This document shows positions 42,560-52,115 of a stretch of 64,000 nt of DNA, one piece after another. Location of the stretch: assembly GCA_943789425.1 (NCBI GenBank), contig CALSUB010000001.1, positions 186,001 through 250,000 on the forward strand. Direction: 5' to 3'. Origin of the DNA: an uncultured Luminiphilus sp. (GTDB taxonomy: Bacteria > Pseudomonadota > Gammaproteobacteria > Pseudomonadales > Halieaceae). Position numbers and translations under genes: made by a program. The notes under the pieces were generated by a model, which worked only from the letters and a program-made list of their open reading frames with translations, ran no database searches and was not told the DNA's origin. Each line of letters opens with the position of its first letter. Position 1 is the stretch's first letter.

Positions 42560-43735
42560 AACGCCATATGATCGCCGCTGTGCCTCGCCAAAAATCTACC
42601 AGTGCGGGCGCTGAATCGCCATCGTATAACCCCCAATTTGCATCACTCCAATACCGTTCGCCTTCTAATTCAAACGTCCAGTCGCCTAGGTTAATCGCCC
42701 AGCGAGCGCCGAGGGTCATCGCACCATAAGACGACAGTCGGTAATCGTCTGCAAAATAGGGGTCGCTCAGATCGGCAATCACTTGATAAAAGTCAGCCTC
42801 GCGCTGACTGTAGTAGCGGAAAAAGGGAGTCAGCGTGCTGCGTTCGTAGTGTTGCGCCCAGCCCAACTCCACGGTGTGAGAATCCACCCCCCAGCTGTCC
42901 GCATAATAGCGGTAATCAACTGGACTGATGCATTGGCATCGATCAAGAAGTGACGGTACCCCGCGGAGAGGGCAATCCGCTCATGGCTTTGCGGACGCTG
43001 ATCGTTAAGCTTATAGGGATCTGACAAATAACCATCGCTATAGGTGTAATTGAGACCCACCCGCACGATAGCGGAGCGCGATAAAATTTGAGAAACCCCA
43101 AAGTAGCCGGACTGTGTATCGAGCTCCTCATTGGTGACAAAAACCGGAATGACGCCCTGAGAAGGGTTCACTTTATCGCGCGAACTGCTCACTGAGGTCG
43201 TCCATGTCCGCGTGTTGCTCGCAGAGTTCCACGAGGCGTCAAATCCGACAGACAGCGCTTCGTAGTCGTCCTCGTCGCTGTGGGACACATTGAGTCCGGC
43301 ATTGCCATCCGCCCAAAAATATCGGGTCGCGACACCCACTTCGAGTCGATTGTCTTGGATGCTAGCGCCGCTCATAATGACACCCGGCTCGCCGCTTTGG
43401 TCTGTTCCGACAAACCACGGCGACGCGCCTGTTTGATAGTCGTTTTGCACATCTAATGCGACAGACCAGCTGGCGCCGACTGGTGCCTCAATCCAGAGCT
43501 GTGTGATGTCGATGTCATAGCGGCTCGTGGCGCCAAAAATGACGCTGCTGGCGTCGATATCATCTTCGCTGTAGTGGCTATAGCGGACGCCGACCTCGGT
43601 GAAAGCCGGCGGTGCGTCTGCGAGAGCGGTTCCCGCTTGATAGGCGGGCAATGTCGCAAGCGTTCGGGTTAGGGACCGCAAAAATGCACTGCTACTGTGA
43701 AGAGGGTTCATCGTCTTAACGTTCTGTTTTTTCAA
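42552..43735 (-). CDS. DUF3570 outer-membrane beta-barrel protein (frameshifted)
   Basis: Predicted barrel of about 394 aa, matching DUF3570: FTEVGVRYSHYSEDDI, TSRYDIDITQLWIEAPVG, alternating aromatic strands, and a C-terminal IIWRFD. Two motif-like sites stand out: DYQTGAS (43421-43441), fitting the ApbE flavinylation consensus Dxx(S/T)GA(T/S), and IMSGASIQDNR. The frame breaks near 42920 after NASVQL; the other frame supplies DYRYYADSWGVDSH onward, so one base seems missing. The TTG at 43735 overlaps the upstream lipoprotein stop; an ATG at 43711 is an alternative. The ApbE gene follows directly. Function of the family is not established. Confidence 0.82.
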
Positions 43736-43959
43736 TTGCAGCCGCAGCCACCGCCCGCTGCACCGGCTCCACCGGTCGAGGCCTCTTTGCTAGTATAGAC
43801 GTGGCCTTTGAGTCTGGCACTCCGCGCGTCTGCCTCCCACTGCATCGTGTCCTTTGCTAGGTAGCCACGATCCCAAGCCTCAACGGTTTCCATTTGCGTG
43901 CAGCTGGTTTGAAATGTGATGACCGACAGGATGCCGACAGTGCACAGTGCATGGTTCAT
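43732..43959 (-). CDS. DUF4266 small lipoprotein
   Basis: A 75-aa protein with an N-terminal hydrophobic segment (CTVGILSVITFQTSC) ending at a plausible lipidated Cys, although the residue at -3 is Gln rather than Leu. The mature part has VEAWDRGYLAKDTMQWE, HVYTSKEAS, then a glycine-rich tail ending GGGCGCN. This is the DUF4266 pattern. It heads the DUF4266-DUF3570-apbE run, with 4-base overlaps suggesting tight coupling. The Cys-rich tail might bind metal or form a disulfide; its role is unknown. Confidence 0.8.
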   Translation of the reverse strand: MNHALCTVGILSVITFQTSCTQMETVEAWDRGYLAKDTMQWEADARSARLKGHVYTSKEASTGGAGAAGGGCGCN

Positions 43960-44162
43960 AATTGGCTCCCTCTCATCTCAGTTTGTGGCCCCGAGTATTG
44001 CCACGCCCGGAACTTTTTTCACCCCGCGTGAGTCGAGTCACCGTTTTTTACCGTAATAACCCCTGCATGTCCCGAGAGTGTAGCTTATTGGGCGTTGCAC
44101 TGATGTCACCGCGAGACGAGATTACCGAAAAGCTGCATCACTGCGTAAGGGAGGGGAGATTA

Positions 44163-45062
44163 ATGGATCGGTTGTTGCCTAATTGGTTAGGAGTGTGCCT
44201 TCAAGCGGGCCTGCTGAGTGCTGGCGCCCCAGTATTCGCTGATGAAGCACAGGATTACTATGCGGCTAACGTTGAGGCATTAGTCCAAGACAAGTGTATT
44301 GTCTGCCATCGCACCGGCGGCCAGGCGGCCAGCAGTGGCGTTGATTTGCTATTTACCAGCTCGGTTGTCAGCAATCACATGGCATTTGATCGCTATGTGA
44401 ATACCCCGACTCAGGGCGCGAGAGCGAGCCGAGTGTTGTCAAAAATTACCGGCGCCTTAGGTCACGGTGGCGGGCGTGTGATTGTTCCTGGATCGTCCAA
44501 TTACGACGCTTTTGAAAGTTACGTGGAGCTGCTCAATCCAGCGGATGAACCGGCAAGCGATGCGATATTCCGTGTTGCGCTGGAGGAGCCCTTGGCAGGT
44601 AAGCCCCATACAGGCGTGGGCAATCTCCGAGGCTGGGCAGTGGCAACGGACGGCATCGCTAAAGTAACGATCTTGATCGATGGCGTTTATGATTCCGACG
44701 CACCATATGGCGGCAAGAGGGGCGATGTTGGGGGCGCTTTCCCTGATATCCCGAATGCCACTGAATCTGGGTTTTCACTGGCGTTTAATTACAGCAATTT
44801 GCAGGCGGGGCCGCATACCATCACAGCGGTAGCCTACACCCTTGATGGCACGACGAAAGAGAGCTCTGCTGAGTTTGAGGTGGTCCGCTTTGATTCGGCC
44901 TTTATCACCGGTGACGACGCTGTCAATTTAAACAACGCCAGCTGCATGGTTGAGGCGGATCAAATATCGATTGTCGATGCAACTGTGGATGGCGCCATTC
45001 TGGACCTCCTGCTTAAATGGCGGACGGCTGAGCAAGGCTTTGAGATTGTGGAAATTCGTTAG
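44163..45062 (+). CDS. Exported c-type-cytochrome-like protein with Ig-like domain
   Basis: A 299-aa protein. The signal peptide (LGVCLQAGLLSAGAPVFA) is followed by a cytochrome-like module with one haem motif, DKCIVCHRTGG, and LSKITGALGHGGGRVIVPGS. A beta-rich, Ig-like domain follows (GWAVATDGIAKVTILIDGVY; AGPHTITAVAYTLDG). The ATG at 44163 follows GGAGGGGAGA; the frame is open back to 43962 but that part is not protein-like. The cytochrome module is paralogous to that at the start of the next gene. Substrate and partner unknown; probably periplasmic or surface-exposed redox protein. Confidence 0.75.
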   Translation: MDRLLPNWLGVCLQAGLLSAGAPVFADEAQDYYAANVEALVQDKCIVCHRTGGQAASSGVDLLFTSSVVSNHMAFDRYVNTPTQGARASRVLSKITGALGHGGGRVIVPGSSNYDAFESYVELLNPADEPASDAIFRVALEEPLAGKPHTGVGNLRGWAVATDGIAKVTILIDGVYDSDAPYGGKRGDVGGAFPDIPNATESGFSLAFNYSNLQAGPHTITAVAYTLDGTTKESSAEFEVVRFDSAFITGDDAVNLNNASCMVEADQISIVDATVDGAILDLLLKWRTAEQGFEIVEIR

Positions 45063-45438
45063 GCGCTGCAATGAGCGTATTGCGTGTTTGCAGTTAGCGA
45101 ACTCTGTGCAGACTTGAGCGACGCAATCCGGGTTCACGGCTTGATGCGCTTTTTGGCGCATCTAGCCAAGCCTCTGGCGGATTCTGGCAAGCAGTATCAA
45201 CGTAATCGAGGATACTGGTCGTGACGCTGAGGCGCAGACAACACCCTGATCTGTTGTTGAGGCAGTGGAGAGAGCACAAGCCGATGCGGCTCCCCTAAAG
45301 CCCTGCTGACTGCTGGGAGGGTGCCTAGGATCCTAGCTCAGCACAGAGTGTCGAAATAACCGGAGTGGCGGAATTGAATACCGCATTTTTGTGGTTTACT
45401 CTCGGGTGGTTATTAAGTTCCAAGGATGGAGCCAGATA
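45063..45438. other. Intergenic region between the two cytochrome-like genes
   Basis: I find no supported gene. A perfect hairpin, GATGCGC (45143-45149) with GCGCATC (45156-45162), has a T-rich loop but no following T-run. The last 60 bases lead into an AAGGATGGAG ribosome-binding site for the next gene. Confidence 0.5.
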
Positions 45439-48400
45439 ATGCATTGGCAGACAATTTTCAGGATAAACTGCAAAGCCCCAGTCAACATGAATCACTGGCT
45501 TGTAATGCTGTGCCTGGCCGTCTCAGCGCCCGCCTCGAGTTGGCCTGAGGTGATGCCGGACAATAGCGATGACTCGCCCAAGCGTGTTTTGGCAGTTCAA
45601 GAATCAGTTCAAACGACAGCCCCACAAACTTTCTATCAAAATGAGGTGGATGATGGCCTTGCAGCGCGCCTGTCTGGCCTGCCACCGCAAAGGGGCGGTC
45701 GCATCGCAGTCTGGTGCCAGATTGGTGCTCAGTACGGACGCGCAGGCTAACCATCAGGCGTTCACCGGCTTTCTTAGCGCTTGACGACACTGGCGGCGAT
45801 TGGGTTTTAGCGAAAGTCTCCGGCCAAGAGGGCCACGGCGGTGGCGCGGTGCTGACCCCAAGCTCGCCCACCTATTTGGCACTACAACAATATTTGACGA
45901 TGCTAGACGCTCTGACAGAGAGTGAGCAAAGTGATGATGCGTTCTGGGAGGGCACAGCCGTCGAGCCCCGGGACATTACGCTCAGGCGAGCCGCCTTATT
46001 GCTGGCCGGACAGATACCGAGTGCCGCGTCACTGAGCAATGCAAGTGAATCCGAGGCGGGGTTGCGTGAGGAAATCACAGCTGCGATGAGCGGTCCAGGC
46101 TTCCGCGATTTTGTTGTCCGAGGTGCCAATGATCGATTACTGGTCGACGGTTTATTGAACGGACTGGACTTTAGTATCGACTCCAGGGGCCGTTATCCAG
46201 CACTTGCAGAGCTCATGATGACGCTGCCGGAGGAGCGGCCCGAAGAGTATGAGGATTATCACGATAAGCCCTACCTGACCCGATGGGATGCTGAAATGGC
46301 TTTCCGTTGGGCGGTTACGCGCGAGCCACTCGAGCTGATTGCACATGTGGTCATGAACGATCTGTCTTACCAACAGGTTGTCACCGCTGACCACACGATG
46401 GTAAACGCGTTCAGTGATATGGCGTATCGTTCTGATACGGGTTTCAGTCATGACTTCAGTGATGCGTCAGGCTTTTATGATCGAAGCGAATACACCGATT
46501 TTAAGCCCGGTTACAACGACGGGCATATCCCTCATGACCGAAAGTTCAGAACTCGTGAAGAGGGATACGTTACAGACTTTAGTGAATATCAAGAATGGCC
46601 TCACGCGGGGGTGCTTTCAACGCAGGCGTGGCTAGCTCGCTATCCCTCCACCGACACCAATCGCAATCGAGCCCGAGCGAGATGGACCTATTATCACTTT
46701 TTAGGGGTCGATATTGAAAAATCGGCGCCGCGAACAACCGATCCTGCTGCGCTGGCAGACACCAATAATCCCACGATGAACAACGGCGCTTGCACCATAT
46801 GCCACCAGCGGCTCGACCCCGTAGCAGGGGCGTATCAAAGCTTTGGTGATTTCGGACACTATTTGGACCAATACGGGGGCCAAGATTCGTTACCCGATGC
46901 TTATAAGCGCCCTGAAGAGCACGGTGGCGAGCGAGGCTCAACGGGTTATCTTCAGGGCGACACTTGGTATCGAGATATGCGTAAACCCGGATTCGATGGC
47001 ACCGTCGCTGGGGGGCAGGGTGACAGCCTGCAGTGGCTGGGTCAGCAGATAGCAACCGATCCGCGGTTCGCCGCCGCTACCGTCAGGTTCTGGTGGCCAG
47101 CGATATATGGCACGGACCCCTTGATTGCACCAGAAGACAATAGCGCCCCCGACTACGGACAGCACCTTCGAGCTTTTACGGAGCAGGAGGCGCTGATCGG
47201 TTCGCTAGCAGCACGATTTGAGGCTTCGGAGTTCAACGCCAAATTGCTTTTTGCCAACATGGTGATGTCCAAATGGTACCGTCACTCCCTCACGACAGAT
47301 GTCGAACTCGTCACTGCACGGGGAACCGAATTAGCGACAGTTGGCCGCGGTCGGCTGTTAGGTCCGGAAGAGTTGGATCGAAAAAACATCGCCGTGTTTG
47401 GCCGAACTTGGCAGCAAAACAGCCATCAAGCACATCATTTTTCGATGCAAACTGCGCTGACTGGCTTTCGTGCAGAATTCGGTGCTTTTTATGGTGGTAT
47501 CGACGGCGCCACCGTTACCGAGCGTAACCGGGAAATAACGCCGTTGATGTCAAACTTGACCGAAGCCATGGCCAGTGAACTTGCCTGCCAAATTGTGATT
47601 GAGGATTTTAATCGCCCCCTAAAGCAGCGACATTTCTTCACTGAAGTCAGCCGGACAACGGTGCCTGGAAAATTGGCTGATGCGCAAGGGCTGTTGCCGG
47701 GCAGGACGCAGAGCGACACCGGCATGCAAAATCACGAGGTTGAATTAGCCGTGGCAATGGTCGGTGGGCCTGCGGTGTTCCGTCTGCAGGATATGACCCG
47801 AAGCTCCTATCAAAGCGCTGATGATGAGCAGGACCAATGCAGACCTCGTCGTTAAGGAAATCCAGGTGAGGCAAGGCTCCCGAGTGATCAAGCAGATTTT
47901 GGGATCGCAACTGCAAGCGCAGCGTGGATTTGCTGCTGATCAGTGGACTGATTCAAGCGGAAAGAAGTGGTTTCGCGGGGATGTCCGCAATGGACGTGAC
48001 TGGGTGATGCACGAGCAGGCTTGGGTAGAATTTGAATTGGATCTGCCAGCAGGGGAGTACACGTTGTTCTTGAAGCTGGGCACCATGTTGCAGGCGAATA
48101 ACGTCAACGATGCCATGCGCTATACGGTGTCGCTTAACGCTATTCAAAATAGTATGCGCACGTCCTCGGCGCAAGCAGTCGAAAAACAGATCAGGGCGCT
48201 GCTGATGGCGGCGACGCACCGCGAGGCGTCAAGGGCAGAAATAGAGGCATTGATGGCGGCCTTGTTGTCCAGTGCAGCCGACGCCGTGCAGCACGGCGGG
48301 TGGTTTAATAGCCACAACCATAGTTGTGCGACCTGGCAGATATGGCCAGACGAGGACTTGAGCGACGAGGCGCGTTTTGCGCGTTACAGTGACCCAGAGG

Positions 48401-48468
48401 GCATGCTAAGAGGCTGGGGCACGCTCGTTCATGGTGTTTTGACGAGCTATGGGTATCTGCATGATTGA
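45439..48468 (+). CDS. Large exported DUF1588-like cytochrome protein (three frameshifts)
   Basis: About 1,000 aa if repaired. The ATG at 45439 gives a signal-like N-terminus (MNHWLVMLCLAVSAPASS). The frame shifts near 45655 into a cytochrome module (ACLACHRKGAVASQSG), near 45778 into LDDTGGDWVLAKVSGQEG, and near 47836 before NADLVVKEIQVRQG. The body has a DUF1549-like start (RRAALLLAGQIPS), then LIAHVVMNDLSYQQVVTAD and the DUF1588-like second haem motif NNGACTICHQRLDPVAGAYQ. A beta-sandwich, CBM-like stretch (EFELDLPAGEYTLFLKLG) and a helical end (MLRGWGTLVHGVLTSYGYL) follow. Such proteins usually pair with a DUF1501 gene, as here. Activity is unknown; polymer or carbohydrate oxidation is a guess. 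Confidence 0.7.
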
Positions 48469-49820
48469 TCAGTACGGCAAGCGCAGTGGAAAGCTGCTGA
48501 GTCGCCGGGGGGTGCTCCGGGGCGCCATTGCCGGCGTTTCGACGATAGCAGGCTCGTCCGCAATGAAACTGTGGGGCAGCGAGCAAGACGATGCCTACGA
48601 GGGACCGCTGCTGGTCACGCTGCAATTAGACGGTGGCGTCGATGTCACGCAATTGTGCGACCCAAAGGTCAATGTCCGAGGCGAACCCAAAATTAATCAC
48701 TGGGCTGACGCAGCTGATCCGGGCCAGGCGGGCAATATCCTGTTCGCCCCCTATCGCCGATAATGCGCAATTGTTTCAGGAATTTGGGTCCGACATGCTG
48801 GTGATTAACGGCGTCGACGCACAGACGAATTCTCACGAAACAGGCAGGCTGTTCAACTGGACCGGCAGTAATGCGGAAGGACGGCCCTCTTTGTCCGCCT
48901 TATTCGCCGCATCACAGTCACCGAAGCAGCCTTTAGCGTATTCTGTCTTCGGCGGATTCTCCCGAACGGCGGGGCTGATCGGCTATAATCAGTTTTCTAA
49001 TCTGTCCGCAGCGCGCACTCTGGTTCAGCCATACGTCGAGCTTGGTCTGGCAATCCGCGGCGCTCGGCAGCCGACATTGCGCGCGCGCACTCATGGTCCA
49101 GGCGGATATCAATCGCTTACTGGCAGAGCCCAATCTCAGCGTGCGCCAGCGTCAAAGCTTGCTGGGCTACACCGACGCGCGCGCCAGTCGCGACAGGCTT
49201 CAGCGTCTTGCAGACTCATTCCCGACGAAGCGAATGTCATGCGAGGTGAAGATGTCAATGTGGGGGGGCAGAATTTTCGGTTGAATCTGAAAGAGCAGAT
49301 GCAGAGCGCTTTACTCGTTTTTAAATCGGGCCTTGGATCCGCGGCGGATCTTCTCCCTAGGAGGGTTTGATTCTCACGACCAACACGACGCTGTGAGTGA
49401 GGCATTGCTGACCCACTTTCGCTGACTGCAATTCGTTTTTTCTGGGATTACTGCTGAGACATTGGGTATCGCGGAGAGAATTGTGCTGATGGTGGGCTCT
49501 GATTTTGGTCGGACCAACTTTTATAACGAGGGGGACGGCAAGGACCATTGGCCTATTAGTTCTTACCTGATCATGGAAGCGGGATGCTCCCTGGGGCGAT
49601 CGCGTTGTGGGGCTGACGGATGAGCTGCATTTTGGCCAGCCCGATTAACCAAGACACCCTCAAGGCCGATCGCAATGGCGTGGTCATGACGCCTACCCAT
49701 GTCCACAAGGCGCTCTGGGAATATCTTGGGCTAGAGACTTTTGCAGCGGATAGGGGGCTGACTCTGCCCGATGCCGAGCGCTTACCGTTGTTCGATCCGT
49801 TTGTGAGCTCCGTGACATAA
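48461..49820 (+). pseudogene. Tat-exported DUF1501 protein, heavily frameshifted
   Basis: Starts inside the end of the preceding gene. The N-terminus carries a twin-arginine signal, LLSRRGVLRGAIAGVS, then LLVTLQLDGGVDVTQLCDP. The DUF1501 sequence is then spread over all three plus frames: SDMLVINGVDAQTNSHETGR, DEANVMRGEDVNVGGQNF, LGGFDSHDQHDAV, VLMVGSDFGRTNFYN, DGKDHWPI and TPTHVHKALWEYLGLE. About eight breaks occur (near 48750, 49090, 49222, 49340, 49425, 49455, 49585 and 49650). All are indels; I see no clear in-frame nonsense change. This is far denser than elsewhere in the window, so either real decay or a locally poor assembly. Confidence 0.75.
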
Positions 49821-50006
49821 CTTTTGCCTCGATTCGAATAGTGGTTGTCGTGCGCTATGGGCGTCGGCGCTTAGCGAGCTCCGCGCGTTTCGAGGCGAGG
49901 CGGCCAAAGGGCCCGCGGGCTGGGTGCGCCCTAGGTTTGCCAACTCACGCCCAGCACCTTTTGGAGGCGGTCATATAAAGCGCACAAGTAGGTGTGCCCG
50001 CCCAAA

Positions 50007-50972
50007 TCAGAAGTCGATTTTATCGGCGGCGGCGCGATTTCGGCGTTTTTGATGGCGCAGGTAGCGCCGCGTTGTGTCTGCGCTGGCATGGCCCGCCATA
50101 TCGGCAGCGGTAGCTAAATCCTCACCATTATCAAGAAGATAGGTTAGAAAGCTCCGTCTTAAGTCATGTGGAGAGGCTTTGTCGAGGCCGGCCTGTTTGA
50201 CTCTGCGAGTCACGATATCGTAAACGCCTCGCGCGGTCAGCCGCCGGTCCTCTGCAACCTGATTCCAGCGGTTGACCGGCCTAAATAGCGGACCAAACTG
50301 CAGCCCCGACTCCTCAAGCCAGGTTTTGACCAAGTCGATGGTTCGGGGCGGCATTTCTAGTTCGCGCTCCTTATTGCCCTTGCCGATAACCTTGATGGAC
50401 CGATCACGAAAATTGAGCTTATTGATGTCAATGGTGACCACCTCCGCGCGTCTGCGGCCCGCAACCGAATAAAATGGCCAGTAGCGCCGCGTCTCGCACC
50501 CCTGCAGCGCCTTCGTCGTGCAAGCAGTGATCGATCAGCTTGGCGATCTCATCGATGTGCAGAGCCCGCCCCACAGCCAGCCTCTGGAGTTTGATCGCTC
50601 TAATCTGCTCGATAAGGCTGAATTGGTGATCAGCCATCTGTTGATGCAGCATGGCTTCACGGGTAACGCCTTTGATAATGGAGAGATACAGGTTGCGAGT
50701 ATTGTCGGCTAGGCCTTTTTGCTTCAGTTTTTCCAAAAGTGCCAGCACGGTGGCACGATCTAGCCGATGCCAGGGGAAGGTGTCCGGCTCGTGATCACAC
50801 AGTGATGCGATTTGTTTCATCACCGATCGGCCGTGGTGCGGCTTGCCTCGGAGCCTTGCAGTGACGCTAGGTACAGCGATGCGGGATTGCTATGCTGTAA
50901 CGGTGCGTCGGTCCCGACAGTATCCAGCCAGGTGCCGATCTCCTGATTTGGCGTTCTGGTCGCGTTTGTCAT
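50007..50972 (-). CDS. Tyrosine recombinase / site-specific integrase (two frameshifts)
   Basis: A phage-integrase-family recombinase of about 320 aa. From the ATG at 50972 (MTNATRTPNQEIGTW) the frame breaks near 50823, continues with KQIASLCDHEPDTFPWHR through the SAM-like core-binding domain (GLADNTRNLYLSIIKGV), and breaks again near 50455 just where the first catalytic Arg (RRAEV) is. The catalytic domain then shows VIGKGNKERELEMP (Lys), the SPHDLRRSFLTYLLD His-x-x-Arg, AGHASADTT (His) and RRYLRH (Tyr). No attachment repeats or phage genes adjoin it. It sits at the right edge of the 41.6-51 kb accessory block. Confidence 0.82.
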
Positions 50973-51110
50973 CTAAGCTGGCCCCCCATAAGGGTTGCTT
51001 TAACTGACGTAAATATACATTTAAGGAAGTTATGTTGCAACATCATCCGTACCCCTGTGATGTAGCTTGGTCCAGGAGACTGATCTACGCCCCGAGAAAG
51101 ACCTATTATA

Positions 51111-51146
51111 TTACCAAACGATATAAGCATATTCTCTTATTGGTGA
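51111..51146. promoter_or_regulatory. Imperfect inverted repeat upstream of the sulfide operon
   Basis: TTACCAA (51111-51117) and TTGGTGA (51140-51146) are inverted copies with one mismatch, centred in an AT-rich patch about 45-80 bases before the persulfide dioxygenase-like gene. It could be an operator for a sulfur-responsive repressor. No such regulator is encoded nearby, so this is a guess from position. Confidence 0.3.
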
Positions 51147-51189
51147 TAGGATACGCGCCCGACTGGCCTCACTCACCCTAGAGCTTTAT

Positions 51190-52089
51190 ATGTCGAGCCC
51201 GCACGTTACACATTTTTTTGACGCCGCCACGGATACGCTGACCTACGTGGTAACCGATACGACTACTGGCGAGTGTGCCATCATTGACCCCGTTTTAAAT
51301 CTGGACTACGCGTCGGGCGCTATCGGCACGGATTCAGCAGATCAGGTCATTGCCTATATCAAGGAACACGATCTCACTTTAGCGCTCATCTTAGAAACCC
51401 ACATCCATGCAGATCATCTTTCGAGCGCGCCTTACCTTCAAAAGCACCTTGGAGGTCGCATTGTTATTGGCTCTCATATCACCACGGTACAAGACACATT
51501 TGGCACTATTTTTGATGAAGATGAGGGTTTTCGCCGCGACGGCAGTCAGTTTGATGTGATGCTGTCAGACGGCGATACGTTCCAAGTCGGCGTCCTGAAT
51601 GGCAACGCTCTTCATGTCCCGGGCCATACGCCCGCCTGCATGGCCTATCAGCTGGGGGACGCGCTATTTGCTGGCGACACACTCTTTATGCCCGATGCGG
51701 GTACCGCGCGCTGTGATTTTCCCGGTGGCGATGCGCGCACGCTATATGCCTCTTGTCAGCGCTTGCTGGCGTTGCCCGATGATATGCGCGTCTTTGTGTG
51801 TCACGACTATCAGCCCAATGGCCGGGCGTTAGCTTTTGAATCGACCGTGGCGCAGCAGCGGGAAGACAATATCCATGTTGGCAGCGCTATCTCGGTCGAT
51901 GAGTTTGTCGCTTTGCGCGAGGCGCGCGATGCAACCCTCGCCATGCCATCACTGATACTCCCCTCCCTGCAGGTCAACATGCGAGCAGGGTATCTCCCTC
52001 CTCCTAATGGGCAGGGGCGGATGTTTTTAAAAGTGCCCATTAATGCCTTTGGTGGTGCCCACCTCGACCGGCTCCCAGCTAACAAATAA
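51190..52089 (+). CDS. Persulfide dioxygenase-like metallo-beta-lactamase-fold protein
   Basis: A 299-aa MBL-fold protein of the ETHE1/Blh group, which oxidises glutathione persulfide to sulfite. It has ECAIIDPVLNLDYASG, the metal motif ETHIHADHLSSAPYLQ (HxHxDH), VPGHTPACMAY, the bridging Asp in LFAGDTLFMPDAGTARCDFP, and VCHDYQPNG with the last His. The length and the LDYASG and GTARCDFPGG segments fit Blh rather than glyoxalase II. It leads an operon with a sulfide:quinone reductase (27 bases downstream) and a SulP transporter, which supports a role in sulfide detoxification. Confidence 0.85.
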   Translation: MSSPHVTHFFDAATDTLTYVVTDTTTGECAIIDPVLNLDYASGAIGTDSADQVIAYIKEHDLTLALILETHIHADHLSSAPYLQKHLGGRIVIGSHITTVQDTFGTIFDEDEGFRRDGSQFDVMLSDGDTFQVGVLNGNALHVPGHTPACMAYQLGDALFAGDTLFMPDAGTARCDFPGGDARTLYASCQRLLALPDDMRVFVCHDYQPNGRALAFESTVAQQREDNIHVGSAISVDEFVALREARDATLAMPSLILPSLQVNMRAGYLPPPNGQGRMFLKVPINAFGGAHLDRLPANK

Positions 52090-52115
52090 TTCAACTTGCC
52101 CTGGAGGGCTTTGCC

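Noticed and set aside
43962-44162. Longer start for the first cytochrome-like gene
   Set aside because: The extra 67 residues show no protein-like pattern, and the ATG at 44163 has both a ribosome-binding site and an immediate signal peptide.
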